Assembly (NCBI GenBank): GCA_900755095.1
Contig: CAAEFE010000095.1
Span: 66,976 to 130,975 of the forward strand
Reading direction: 5' to 3'
Source of the DNA: an uncultured Bacteroides sp.
Lineage (GTDB): Bacteria > Bacteroidota > Bacteroidia > Bacteroidales > Bacteroidaceae
Length of the DNA: 64,000 nucleotides
In this document: piece by piece, positions 56,005-64,000 of the stretch
How the letters are laid out: each line of letters opens with the position of its first letter
How positions within the stretch are numbered: position 1 is the stretch's first letter
The notes under the pieces: generated by a model
The model's database searches: none
What the model saw: the letters and a program-made list of their open reading frames with translations, nothing else
Told to the model about the DNA's origin: nothing
Position numbers and translations under genes: made by a program

Positions 56005-57550
56005 ATTTCCTATAGGTCATCAGACTGATTACGACAATAGCCAATACAGATAATGGTAAGGCAAATAATATCGGGTCAATCACAGGGAAAGGATAAGTGG
56101 TAATCAACACATCCCGTCCGAATAACGCTTTACAGATACCTAATGCTTCAGATTCTTTCTGATGAAGAAACACAAGAGCAAACAGACTGCCGATTGTTCC
56201 CACCCAAAGACTTGCCATGACACCTTGTTTAGTAGCTTTCTTCCAATATAAAGCACAGAAATAGGCCGGAAGAAAAGCGGCTGCACAAATTCCCATAAAG
56301 ATAGAAGTTCCGCGGGCTATAATATCATGAGGCAACATATAACAAATAATATAGCTGACCAGGATAGAGAATAATACGCCCAGACGGATCACATTGGTAA
56401 GTTTATTCCGTGAACGTGGTTTATAAGTTCCGTAAATATCAGAGCCTACCGAAGCACCCATCGTATGGAACTGCGAACTTAACGTAGACATACTGGCTGA
56501 AAGGATGCACAACATAAAGAGTGCGGCAAACCAGTCGGGCATCGCTTTATTAATAAAATATGGAATTATCTTATCAATATCCTGCACAACTTCGGTAGCA
56601 ACCGCTCCTTCTGTTTTCAGGAAGAAAAGATTACTCAAGGCTCCAGCATGATAGATAGCCCCTACTGTTATAATCAGAAAGAAACAACCGATAAATACAC
56701 CGCGGTTCAACTGCTTGCTACTCTCCACGGTCATAAAGCGAACCACTAACTGCGGCTGTGCAAGACAGCCGATTCCTACTCCTAAAATGAGAGAAGTTAC
56801 CAGCGAATACCATTGTGGAGAACCTGTGATGGGCATTGCAGTCCATCCTTGATGTCCTAGCGCTTTAAACTTTTCCGGAACTAGCGGAGCAATGGCAGTC
56901 AATTCTTTATTAGCTTCGATAAAGTTCATATCAAGCACCTGATACAAAGAAAACAACAGAAATAACATACAGCCAAACATGATAACTCCTTGCAAAGCAT
57001 CTGTATACATTACTCCTTTCATTCCCCCTGCTATGACATAAGCAGCAATAACCAAGGTAAATATCAATAAGGAAACATTGAAATCAATCTGAAAGATTTG
57101 TTCGATGAATACGGCTCCACCTTTCATTACAACCGCTGCATAAAGCGGCATTCCGATGAAAATAACAGCAGCAATAAATACCTGTATATTACGGGAACGG
57201 AAATGACGGCCTAATAATTGAGGGAAAGTACTCACATTCAACTTCGCCCCCATACGCCGGGTACGCAAACCGAAAAAGATAAAAGCTATAACCACCCCAA
57301 CAAACATATTGAGGAAACAGAGCCACTGAATACCCATTCCAAAAGCAGCCGCCACTCCTCCAAAACCTACAATAGCAGATGCAGAAATAAACGTAGCACC
57401 ATAAGAAAGTGCCATTACGATAGGATTCATCTGACGTCCGCCTACCAAATAGTCACTGGTATTCGTTGTTTTCTTATATCCCAAAAAGCCGAGGTAGGCC
57501 AGTGACAGCAGATAAGCTACCACAATTAGTCCAAGAGTAAATGTATTCAT
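56003..57550 (-). CDS. Sodium:solute symporter (SSS family)
   Basis: A 515-residue inner-membrane protein with about 13 hydrophobic helices. Family features: the N-terminal YLLSLAYLGFLGYKKTTNTSDYLVGGR, ALSYGATFISASAIVGFGG, VTSLILGVGIGCLAQPQLVVRF and the Ser-rich SASMSTLSSQFHTMGASVGSD, which holds the Na+-binding serines. Substrate unknown; PutP/PanF-type members carry amino acids, vitamins or sugars. Its ATG overlaps the stop of an upstream 41-codon gene (ATGA), so the two are translationally coupled. Confidence 0.9.
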   Translation of the reverse strand: MNTFTLGLIVVAYLLSLAYLGFLGYKKTTNTSDYLVGGRQMNPIVMALSYGATFISASAIVGFGGVAAAFGMGIQWLCFLNMFVGVVIAFIFFGLRTRRMGAKLNVSTFPQLLGRHFRSRNIQVFIAAVIFIGMPLYAAVVMKGGAVFIEQIFQIDFNVSLLIFTLVIAAYVIAGGMKGVMYTDALQGVIMFGCMLFLLFSLYQVLDMNFIEANKELTAIAPLVPEKFKALGHQGWTAMPITGSPQWYSLVTSLILGVGIGCLAQPQLVVRFMTVESSKQLNRGVFIGCFFLIITVGAIYHAGALSNLFFLKTEGAVATEVVQDIDKIIPYFINKAMPDWFAALFMLCILSASMSTLSSQFHTMGASVGSDIYGTYKPRSRNKLTNVIRLGVLFSILVSYIICYMLPHDIIARGTSIFMGICAAAFLPAYFCALYWKKATKQGVMASLWVGTIGSLFALVFLHQKESEALGICKALFGRDVLITTYPFPVIDPILFALPLSVLAIVVISLMTYRK

Positions 57551-57672
57551 CGGGTTTCGTCTTTTTCGTCGTCCTTATTCCAATATTTCAGCCCAAACCA
57601 GGCAGCAAAAATCACACATACCACCGAAAGCAGGTAAGGCAGAATAATAAAAGGGTCGTCTATTCCAAACAT
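57547..57672 (-). CDS. 41-residue membrane protein, symporter small accessory subunit
   Basis: A short frame, MFGIDDPFIILPYLLSVVCV then IFAAWFGLKYWNKDDEKDET and R. It has one membrane helix (residues about 8-29) and a highly charged C-terminal tail. Its TGA overlaps the ATG of the sodium:solute symporter by 4 bp. A TACATTTG box lies 30 bp upstream (57703-57710). Small proteins of this shape next to SSS transporters are known as accessory proteins; the link to the transporter here rests on overlap and hydrophobicity. Too short for usual ORF cut-offs. Confidence 0.85.
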   Translation of the reverse strand: MFGIDDPFIILPYLLSVVCVIFAAWFGLKYWNKDDEKDETR

Positions 57673-57702
57673 TTGCGTATCAGATTTTAATCAATTTAGA
57701 CG

Positions 57703-57710
57703 CAAATGTA
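57703..57710 (-). promoter_or_regulatory. Putative -7 box of the symporter operon
   Basis: Minus-strand TACATTTG; a TTTG is present at 57729-57732, 18 bp upstream. Start of transcription near 57696. Confidence 0.6.
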
Positions 57711-57743
57711 AGGAAATTATTGAAAAGACAAAACTTTTGTTTA

Positions 57744-58343
57744 CTAATACTGATTATAATGTATCTTTTTCTCGTCAAATTTCTGTTTCGGGTTCTCTTT
57801 TGTAGCCGGATAGCCAAAAGGAATGACACAAAGCGGAAGAATATTATCGGGCAGGTTAGTATATTTACGCACTACTTGCATACGGTCTTCATAAGGATAG
57901 GCCGCTGTCCATACAGCACCCAATCCCAGACTTTCAGCAGCCAACAAAATATTCTGTGCTGCTGCGGAACAGTCTAAATACCAATATGACGAGCGTACTG
58001 AATCTCCACAGACAATGATGGCGTTACGGGCCTGCGTCAGCATTTTGGCATAAGGAAGTGCTGCTGCCATTGAATCTAGTTTGGCACGATCAGATACTAC
58101 CACAAATTCCCATGGACGGATATCCCTACCCGTAGGAGCAGCCATTCCGGCACGAAGCATCAAGTCGATTTTCTCTTTCTCTACTCCTTTATTCAGATAA
58201 GCACGCACACTTTTGCGCTCGAAAATATTATCCAACACAGCATTTCCGGTTCCGGATGTTCCTTTTTCTTCTTTTGCAGAAGAACAGGAGGTCATAGCAG
58301 TGACTGCTACAATCAGACATAAGAAAGAGAAAATCTTTTTCAT
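57744..58343 (-). CDS. Nitroreductase-family lipoprotein
   Basis: A 199-residue lipoprotein (lipobox MTSCSSAK). The nitroreductase domain starts DNIFERKSVRAYLNKGVEKE, has MAAPTGRDIRPWEFVVVSD and the flavin-binding YLDCSAAAQNILLAAESLGL then GAVWTAAYPY. It differs from the exported nitroreductase at 7584-8219 in having a lipid anchor and a more typical domain. It lies 11 bp downstream of metH and is probably co-transcribed. A surface- or periplasm-anchored flavin enzyme is unusual; electron donor unknown. Confidence 0.85.
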   Translation of the reverse strand: MKKIFSFLCLIVAVTAMTSCSSAKEEKGTSGTGNAVLDNIFERKSVRAYLNKGVEKEKIDLMLRAGMAAPTGRDIRPWEFVVVSDRAKLDSMAAALPYAKMLTQARNAIIVCGDSVRSSYWYLDCSAAAQNILLAAESLGLGAVWTAAYPYEDRMQVVRKYTNLPDNILPLCVIPFGYPATKENPKQKFDEKKIHYNQY

Positions 58344-58354
58344 TGTGACAATAT

Positions 58355-61102
58355 TTAAAACAGGTTCAACTTATTTTTCTGTGCTTCTTCCAACGAAACA
58401 GTTTCACGCTTCATCAGCCCACTCTTTTCACGAAGCGCTTGATATTCTGCCTCCAATTCATTCACCAGCTCGGCTTTTGCCTGCGGGTTGAGCAATTTGG
58501 AAGCGACACTTGCATTTTGGGAAGCATCTTTCAGGTGTACTACCGGAGCATGATAAACAGGAGCAATCTTTAATGCCGTATGCATCTTCGATGTAGTGGC
58601 TCCACCAATCAAAAGAGGAATATCCAAACCTGCTTTTTCAAGTTCAACAGCCACGTGAGCCATTTCTTCCAAAGATGGAGTAATCAGTCCACTCAACCCG
58701 ATCATATCTACCTTTTCTTCAATAGCACGCTGAACGATGGTTTCTGCAGGAACCATTACTCCTAAATCTACAATATCATAACCATTGCAGGCCATCACTA
58801 CAGCTACAATGTTTTTTCCGATGTCGTGCACATCCCCCTTTACAGTTGCCAGTAGCACTTTACCTGCCGAAGCACTTCCTTCCACTTTTTCCGATTCAAT
58901 GATCGGTTGCAAGATAGCTACGGCTTTCTTCATGGTGCGGGCAGTCTTCACAACCTGGGGAAGAAACATCTTACCGGCACCAAACAGTTCACCAACATGG
59001 TTCATTCCATCCATCAGCGGTCCTTCAATTACATCGACAGCTTTATCATAAAGAGGCAATGCCTCTGCCAAGTCCTGTTCCAGAAAATCTCCAATTCCTT
59101 TCATCAAGGCATACTTCAAACGTTCCTGAACAGTTCCTTCTCTCCAGGCATCTTGCTTGACAGCCGGTTGTCCGGCAGTTTCGCTCATGTTTGCTTTCAG
59201 AGATTCCGCTAATTCGATAAGCCGTTCCGCCGCATCCAGACGACGGTTTAAGACAACATCTTCTATCTTTTCCAAGACATCAGCCGGAATATCAGTGTAC
59301 AATACGGAAGTTCCCGGATTCACAATTCCCATGTCCATTCCTTGTTGGATGGCGTGATAAAGGAACACTGCATGCATGGCCTCACGGATATAATTGTTGC
59401 CACGGAAAGAGAAAGAGAGGTTGCTGACTCCTCCGCTGATGTGTGCACCAGGGAGATTTTTCTTTATCCAAGCGGTAGCTTCAATAAAATCTACAGCATA
59501 GTTATTATGTTCTTCAATCCCCGTAGCTACAGCAAGCACATTGGGGTCAAAAATAATATCGTGAGGATTAAAACCAATTTTGTCAACCAAAAGACGGTAA
59601 GCCCGTTGGCAAACTTCGATTTTACGGGCGGCTGTATCTGCCTGTCCTTTTTCGTCGAACGCCATGACCACAGCAGCGGCTCCATATTGCCGGATGATTC
59701 GGGCATGTTCAAGGAAAGCTTCCTCCCCCTCTTTCAAAGAAATAGAGTTGACAATTGATTTGCCCTGAAGACACTTCAGTCCGGCTTCAATAACTTCCCA
59801 TTTGGAAGAATCGATCATAATCGGAACACGGGCTATTTCCGGTTCGGACATGATAAGATTCAGGAAAATAGTCATCTCTGTCTTTGCATCCAGCAATCCG
59901 TCATCCATATTGACATCGACCACTAAAGCACCGTCCTCCACTTGTTGGCGGGCGATAGAAAGAGCCTCATCGTATTTCTTTTCATTGATGAGACGAAGGA
60001 ACTTGCGCGAACCGGCTACGTTGCAACGTTCGCCGACATTCACAAAGTTTATTTCCGGCTTCACCTCCAACAGTTCAAGTCCGGAGAGCCACATACAATC
60101 CGGCGCAGAGGCAGGAACGTGTGGTTTAGCTCCTTCTACAAGGGCGGGATATTCAGCAATATAAGCATCTGTCGTACCACAACAGCCACCAATAATATTG
60201 ATTAATCCTTCTTCAATATATTCTCTCACTTCATGAGCCATATCCGCAGGTGTCTGGTCATACTTACCCAGACTATTCGGTAACCCGGCATTCGGATAGG
60301 CACTAATATAATAAGGTGCACGGGATGCCAGCTGTTCCAGGAACGGCTTCAACTGACGGGCACCGAATGAGCAATTCAAACCGACTGAAAATATATTGGC
60401 ATGTTGCACAGAAGCCAGAAATGCATCCAATGTTTGTCCGGACAATGTTCGTCCGCCAATATCAGACACTGTTACAGATAACATGATCGGCACTTCTATG
60501 CCTGTCATTTTCATGGCTTGTTCGGCAGCAAAAATTGCAGCTTTGGCATTTAGGGTATCAAAGATTGTCTCAATCAGAATGGCGTCTACCCCACCTTCGA
60601 GCATTGCTTCCATTTGTTGCTGATAGGATGCAGCCAGTTCGTCGTAACTCAAAGCACGATAAGCCGGGTTGTTCACGTCCGGGCTCATAGAACAGGTTTT
60701 ATTGGTAGGTCCTACGGAGCCGGCCACAAAACGTGGTTTATCTGGATTCTTGGCTGTATACTCGTCAGCAAGGTCACGAGCCAATTTTACGGCTGCAAGA
60801 TTCATCTCACGTACGTATTCTTCTACGTGATAATCAGCCATAGAAACTGTGGTTGAACTAAATGTATTGGTCTCGATGATATCCGCACCCACTTCCAGGT
60901 ATTTACGATGAATATCCTGAATCACGTCGGGACGTGTCAGACACAACAAGTCATTATTCCCTTTCAACTGTCCGGGGATATGCGCAAATCGTTCACCACG
61001 AAAATCTTCTTCCTTGAGGTTATATTGTTGAATCATTGTACCCATTGCCCCATCCAGAATAAGGATGCGCTCGGATACGACTTGAGAAATTGTCTTTTTC
61101 AT
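58355..61102 (-). CDS. metH: Cobalamin-dependent methionine synthase, lacking the reactivation domain
   Basis: A 915-residue cytosolic enzyme transferring methyl from methyltetrahydrofolate to homocysteine. Order: homocysteine-binding ([11 protein letters not shown]; zinc ligands in GLNCSFGA and GGCCGTT), pterin-binding ([17 protein letters not shown]), B12 cap, and B12-binding domain with [10 protein letters not shown], whose His759 matches the cobalt ligand His759 of E. coli MetH. E. coli MetH is 1227 residues; this protein stops just after the B12 domain, without the ~300-residue AdoMet-dependent activation domain. Reactivation must rely on another protein or be unnecessary in anaerobic cells. 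No cobalamin riboswitch fits in the 90-bp upstream gap. Confidence 0.95.
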   Translation of the reverse strand: MKKTISQVVSERILILDGAMGTMIQQYNLKEEDFRGERFAHIPGQLKGNNDLLCLTRPDVIQDIHRKYLEVGADIIETNTFSSTTVSMADYHVEEYVREMNLAAVKLARDLADEYTAKNPDKPRFVAGSVGPTNKTCSMSPDVNNPAYRALSYDELAASYQQQMEAMLEGGVDAILIETIFDTLNAKAAIFAAEQAMKMTGIEVPIMLSVTVSDIGGRTLSGQTLDAFLASVQHANIFSVGLNCSFGARQLKPFLEQLASRAPYYISAYPNAGLPNSLGKYDQTPADMAHEVREYIEEGLINIIGGCCGTTDAYIAEYPALVEGAKPHVPASAPDCMWLSGLELLEVKPEINFVNVGERCNVAGSRKFLRLINEKKYDEALSIARQQVEDGALVVDVNMDDGLLDAKTEMTIFLNLIMSEPEIARVPIMIDSSKWEVIEAGLKCLQGKSIVNSISLKEGEEAFLEHARIIRQYGAAAVVMAFDEKGQADTAARKIEVCQRAYRLLVDKIGFNPHDIIFDPNVLAVATGIEEHNNYAVDFIEATAWIKKNLPGAHISGGVSNLSFSFRGNNYIREAMHAVFLYHAIQQGMDMGIVNPGTSVLYTDIPADVLEKIEDVVLNRRLDAAERLIELAESLKANMSETAGQPAVKQDAWREGTVQERLKYALMKGIGDFLEQDLAEALPLYDKAVDVIEGPLMDGMNHVGELFGAGKMFLPQVVKTARTMKKAVAILQPIIESEKVEGSASAGKVLLATVKGDVHDIGKNIVAVVMACNGYDIVDLGVMVPAETIVQRAIEEKVDMIGLSGLITPSLEEMAHVAVELEKAGLDIPLLIGGATTSKMHTALKIAPVYHAPVVHLKDASQNASVASKLLNPQAKAELVNELEAEYQALREKSGLMKRETVSLEEAQKNKLNLF

Positions 61103-61192
61103 TACCCTATCACATTAATTCCTAATTACCTACTCTGCCAACATCTGCCAGACCTCTCGTAGTCCGGCGTTTTATCTTATAGCGTTTTTTAC

Positions 61193-61645
61193 TTACCGCT
61201 TGAACATTCTTGCCATATCTCTACGGTCGTCTTTCTCCTTAATGGATTCCCGTTTATCATACTCTTTCTTACCTTTCGCCAAAGCTATGACCAGTTTCGC
61301 CAAACCTTTCTCATTGATAAACAAGCGTACAGGGACAATCGTAAAGCCGGGATTTTTCATCTCCCGCTGAAGTTTTTCCAATTCTTTTTTATTAAGCAAC
61401 AACTTCCTCTCTCTACGTGCCGTATGATTATTGTACGATCCATAGAAATATTCGGCGATGTGCATATTCTTCACCCACAATTCGCCTTTCGTAAAATAGC
61501 AAAACGTATCTACCAGACTGGCTTTTCCCAAACGAATGGATTTTATTTCCGTACCGGTCAATACGATACCTGCTGTGTAGGTATCTATCAGCTCGTAATC
61601 AAACGTAGCCCGTTTATTCTTTATATTTACAGGAGGTTGTTTCAT
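61193..61645 (-). CDS. smpB: SsrA-binding protein
   Basis: A 150-residue RNA-binding protein needed for trans-translation with tmRNA. Clear family motifs: [40 protein letters not shown], the [20 protein letters not shown] tail and the basic C-terminus [10 protein letters not shown], which enters the ribosomal A site. Translated 9 bp after the Yip1-like gene, probably in one operon. The tmRNA gene is not in this window. Confidence 0.95.
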   Translation of the reverse strand: MKQPPVNIKNKRATFDYELIDTYTAGIVLTGTEIKSIRLGKASLVDTFCYFTKGELWVKNMHIAEYFYGSYNNHTARRERKLLLNKKELEKLQREMKNPGFTIVPVRLFINEKGLAKLVIALAKGKKEYDKRESIKEKDDRRDMARMFKR

Positions 61646-61654
61646 CTTTACTCA

Positions 61655-62230
61655 TTAATTAAGTATAGCCGTCAGTCTATTAAACACGATCTGTATCACC
61701 GCCGGACATAGTATTAACAATACAGACGACAAAAGGGTGTATTTTAATCGTTGTTTTTCTTCTACTCCCATCAGTACAGGAACTCCCTCCCATACCACAT
61801 AGACGATGTAGAACTGCAGCAACCAAGCAATAATTCTAAAATCAGGTAACAGTCCGGTTACTATCTGAAGCAGGAAAGGCACAACCAATGCATATCCTGC
61901 AAACTGTTGTGTCAACGGCATATTACTATGCATACCAAACATTCTTGTTCCCATTTCATTAATGGCATAAGCTGCCAGAAAATAGCCACCGAACAGGGCT
62001 ACAGCTACGGCACAACAATTGGTCATAGCTATCTGGAAACTTTGCGGACCTCCCCATCCATTCGTCAATAACGAACCGACGAATACGGACAGACCGCATA
62101 AACCAATCATAGGATAGACAAAAGCTATATATACTTTTCGCCTATCCTCTTCCATAGAAATTTCCTCCCAGGCCTTGGCCGGAGAGGAAATCAATTTCAT
62201 TGCTATGTTAAATAGTTCTTTGTAGTTCAA
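61655..62230 (-). CDS. Yip1-family membrane protein
   Basis: A 191-residue integral membrane protein with about five hydrophobic segments (VYIAFVYPMIGLCGLSVFVG, NCCAVAVALFGGYFLAAYAI, YALVVPFLLQIVTG, FYIVYVVWEGVPVLM, LLSSVLLILCPAVIQIVF). The pattern LISSPAKAWEEIS at the N-terminus is typical of bacterial Yip1-domain proteins. Function unknown. Two bp after the NigD-like gene and nine before smpB, so one operon. Confidence 0.75.
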   Translation of the reverse strand: MNYKELFNIAMKLISSPAKAWEEISMEEDRRKVYIAFVYPMIGLCGLSVFVGSLLTNGWGGPQSFQIAMTNCCAVAVALFGGYFLAAYAINEMGTRMFGMHSNMPLTQQFAGYALVVPFLLQIVTGLLPDFRIIAWLLQFYIVYVVWEGVPVLMGVEEKQRLKYTLLSSVLLILCPAVIQIVFNRLTAILN

Positions 62231-62232
62231 TG

Positions 62233-62988
62233 TTATTGTGAAATCTTTGAATAATCTATTTCAAATTTCTCTTCTCTTGTACTAGAATTATCCAATTTAT
62301 TAGACGAAGTATTTACTTGAGCATGCACTATAATCTTTTTCAGATTTGTAAATTGATGTAATACTGATGACAAATCATAAGCCTGATAGCTTACTGTGTA
62401 AGATGTACGAGTTTCATCTTTATCTTCAGTAATAATATGATTCACATACAAATCTAATGTTTCACCACCTTCAGCGACTTTTTCCGCATCATATGAAAGA
62501 ATAAATTTATGTTTCTTCAACTCTGCTTCTAATTCAGTTGATACTGATGAGTTTTTAAAATGAAACATTGCAGGAAGAATTAATGTATTCTTATCAAAGA
62601 AATAAGGATAATATGTATTCTCATAATTCAAAGCATACATTGTTGCATCGGCATCATCCGGTGTAGAAGTTACGCTCGGTCCATCAATATTGGTAGGAGT
62701 TGAAGTCAATGTAAAAGTTATAGAAGCTGCATTAACATTCACATCTTCTACATTATACTGACCATTAACAATGTACATTCCTGAATTCAAAAGCATAATG
62801 CTAGTCGGATCAGTAGGAACCAACTTAGTCCCATCTATCATTTTAAAATTACTACCATAAGAATCCAGTTTTGCAATGACACTCAAAGTTCGTGGTCCAC
62901 TATTATCATCTCCATTCATACATGAAGTAACCGACACACCCATAACCACAGCCATCAAAGCCACCAAGAAAAATTTCACTTGTTTCAT
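62233..62988 (-). CDS. NigD-like lipoprotein
   Basis: A 251-residue lipoprotein from ATG 62988 (signal MKQVKFFLVALMAVVMGVSV ending TSCMNGDD). A second ATG at 62994 is equally possible; a TTG further out (63012) sits inside the -7 box and is excluded. Beta-rich with segments that match Bacteroides NigD-like proteins (AKLDSYGSNFKMIDGTKLVP). Function unknown; nigD genes are known near nim-type/bacteroidetocin-like loci in some species. First in an operon with the Yip1-like and smpB genes. Confidence 0.65.
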   Translation of the reverse strand: MKQVKFFLVALMAVVMGVSVTSCMNGDDNSGPRTLSVIAKLDSYGSNFKMIDGTKLVPTDPTSIMLLNSGMYIVNGQYNVEDVNVNAASITFTLTSTPTNIDGPSVTSTPDDADATMYALNYENTYYPYFFDKNTLILPAMFHFKNSSVSTELEAELKKHKFILSYDAEKVAEGGETLDLYVNHIITEDKDETRTSYTVSYQAYDLSSVLHQFTNLKKIIVHAQVNTSSNKLDNSSTREEKFEIDYSKISQ

Positions 62989-63009
62989 AAACATATTTTT
63001 TAGATTTTG

Positions 63010-63017
63010 CAAAGATA
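63010..63017 (-). promoter_or_regulatory. -7 box of the nigD-like/smpB operon
   Basis: Minus-strand TATCTTTG, about 20 bp before the chosen start; it rules out the TTG at 63012 as start. Confidence 0.55.
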
Positions 63018-63070
63018 TAAATTCTAATTCATAATTAATAAATGCAAGTACTTAAAAAATACTGCATCCG

Positions 63071-63571
63071 TTACTTTATTATTTTTGCAAAAAGTTCCAA
63101 ATGATCATCTACGTAGCTTGCAATCAATGCTGTGACTTGTTCTTCCATCTCTAAATAAGCTTCTTCCAACTCATCAAAAGCTTCATATTGCTCGTACATA
63201 GCCATAAATTCATCATCCGTCCGTTCCTTTTCCAAGTCTTTCCGGTTGGAATCAAAGATTTTCTTAGCCTTATAGACTAATTTAGAGAATTCTTCTGCCC
63301 CCCATAAACGCATCACTTTCGCAAACGGATTATCAAAGATATATCCACCATAGCCGTTCTGAATTAATTGGCAAAATCCACCAACCATTATTTCATCACG
63401 AAAAATCTGATATGCCAGCAAAGAATGTTGTTCTCCTGTCAGCAGAGGCATTGTTTCGGCAGTTAGTTCGCCACCGATAATCTCTTTATATTTATCTGTA
63501 AACGCTTGGATAAATTCATCCATTCCTTCACCCGCAGCCTTCTGTAAAGCAGACTCTAAAACTTCGATCAT
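63071..63571 (-). CDS. DUF4375 (DMP19-like) protein
   Basis: A 166-residue acidic cytosolic protein from ATG 63571. A longer frame starts with TTG (63598), but that falls in the -7 box at 63596-63603, so the ATG is preferred. Segments LTGEQHSLLAYQIFRDEIMV, GGFCQLIQNGYGGYIFDNPF and MRLWGAEEFSKLVYKAKKIF are typical of the DMP19/DUF4375 family. The function is unknown; DMP19 was described as a DNA-mimic protein, but that role need not hold for all members. Confidence 0.75.
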   Translation of the reverse strand: MIEVLESALQKAAGEGMDEFIQAFTDKYKEIIGGELTAETMPLLTGEQHSLLAYQIFRDEIMVGGFCQLIQNGYGGYIFDNPFAKVMRLWGAEEFSKLVYKAKKIFDSNRKDLEKERTDDEFMAMYEQYEAFDELEEAYLEMEEQVTALIASYVDDHLELFAKIIK

Positions 63572-63595
63572 ATCTTCATTTAATATTTGAAGCAA

Positions 63596-63603
63596 CAAAG
63601 TTA
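63596..63603 (-). promoter_or_regulatory. Putative -7 box of the DUF4375 gene
   Basis: Minus-strand TAACTTTG, 24 bp before the ATG. Confidence 0.5.
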
Positions 63604-63756
63604 CAACTTTAATCCCATATCTAATAATGATACGCCTACAATCTTACTAAAAACAATTATCAATCCGTTTCATTCCTTCCGGTACGGTTTTGAAGCAAAT
63701 GATACTTTAGCAAACAAGTATTGAAACGGTAGCCCGTGAAATAATATAGAATTTAC

Positions 63757-63866
63757 CTAACGTACAAACGTAGGTTATCTACCGTGTGAATGTCCGTTAC
63801 CCACCGGGCGAGCATCAACAACCTACCAGACAAAAGTCGGTCATCTGCCGGACGAACAGTTCATGA
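63757..63866. repeat. Five degenerate 22-bp tandem repeats
   Basis: Units at 63757-63778, 63779-63800, 63801-63822, 63823-63844 and 63845-63866 line up without gaps around the pattern CTACCGGACGAA...GT(C/A)GGTTAT. Units differ at several positions each, so it is an old array. 22 is not a multiple of 3, so it is not coding. Related words (e.g. ACCGACGAAGTG) continue weakly downstream. Confidence 0.75.
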
Positions 63867-63945
63867 GGGACACGGGAACAGAAACGGTACCGACGAAGTG
63901 ATCCGAACCGACAACGGCAGCATCCAAAGCCATCTTCTCTGCCCA

Positions 63946-63983
63946 GTATTATTGCTGTTGTTTATAACAGAAATAATACTTTT
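63946..63983 (+). terminator. Terminator-like hairpin, plus-strand polarity
   Basis: GTATTATT-G-CTGTT-loop-AACAG-A-AATAATAC (stem of 8+5 pairs with one opposed mismatch, 6-nt loop) followed by TTTT. No plus-strand gene ends before it, so it may end an unannotated RNA or be an orphan hairpin. Confidence 0.5.
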
Positions 63984-64000
63984 ACTTACTCTTCTTTACT

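Larger units (their letters stand above)
63604..64000. other. 397-bp terminal region without a gene
   Basis: Holds five degenerate 22-bp tandem units (63757-63866) and a strong hairpin (63946-63983). It is G+C-richer than its surroundings in the repeat. I see no convincing coding frame; the window ends here. Confidence 0.5.

Noticed and set aside
61103..61192. Cobalamin riboswitch before metH
   Set aside because: The gap is 90 bp, too short for a B12 riboswitch, and I see no B12-box-like sequence.
62989..63012. Upstream TTG start for the NigD-like lipoprotein
   Set aside because: The TTG overlaps the -7 box, so it would precede the transcript start.
63757..63866. The tandem repeat as a CRISPR array
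   Set aside because: Units are contiguous and diverged, with no spacers, and no cas gene is present.

Overview
The window is a chromosomal segment of a gut Bacteroides, most likely B. thetaiotaomicron or a close relative. The evidence is two SusC/SusD pairs, many lipoproteins with SC(S/N/G)D-type lipobox ends, the Bacteroides promoter form (TAnnTTTG, sometimes with TTTG about 20 bp upstream), N-terminal-rubredoxin ('reverse') rubrerythrin, fimbrillin-type proteins, S46 peptidases and an anaerobic sulfatase-maturase. I saw no insertion sequence, phage gene, tRNA, rRNA or CRISPR array.

Layout. 1-5131 (+): the 3' part of a sulfatase-maturating radical SAM enzyme and two back-to-back S46 dipeptidyl-peptidases whose S1-pocket residue differs (Gly672 versus Arg672, the DPP7/DPP11 distinction). 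5218-9325: a glycosyltransferase with an overlapping HicB-like small gene, a cytosolic plus an exported thioredoxin, an exported nitroreductase, and a PerR-rubrerythrin peroxide-defence operon. 9529-24269 (-): a nine-gene operon running SusC, SusD, three lipoproteins, leucine-rich-repeat lipoproteins, a subtilisin-like protease, a DUF1573 protein and a lipocalin-like lipoprotein. It has no glycosidase and looks aimed at protein or peptide. 24916-26841: nadE. 26959-32147 (-): the his operon hisG-D-C-B plus an exported tyrosine-phosphatase-like gene, headed by a 15-residue leader peptide with five consecutive His codons and a complete attenuator.

32175-37328 holds a hotdog thioesterase, a fimbrillin/FISUMP lipoprotein, a DUF2490 protein and an AAA-like/PD-(D/E)XK protein. 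37461-50455 (-) is a second SusCD system with its own ECF sigma factor and FecR anti-sigma factor. Its cargo is a PQQ-propeller/PKD/FN3 surface lipoprotein, an exported TIM-barrel isomerase-like protein, a metallo-beta-lactamase-fold lipoprotein, a glycerophosphodiester phosphodiesterase and a GlpT-like organophosphate antiporter. This suggests a transport system for a glycerophosphodiester-containing compound rather than an ordinary glycan.

50651-63571 holds a pirin, a DsbD-like reductase, a Dabb protein, udk, an MltF-like transglycosylase, a sodium:solute symporter with an overlapping 41-residue membrane peptide, a nitroreductase lipoprotein, a MetH that ends after its B12 domain, smpB, a Yip1-family protein, a NigD-like lipoprotein and a DUF4375 protein. 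The last 400 bp carry a degenerate 22-bp tandem repeat and a strong hairpin but no convincing gene.

All functions are read from motifs and context. No database search was run.
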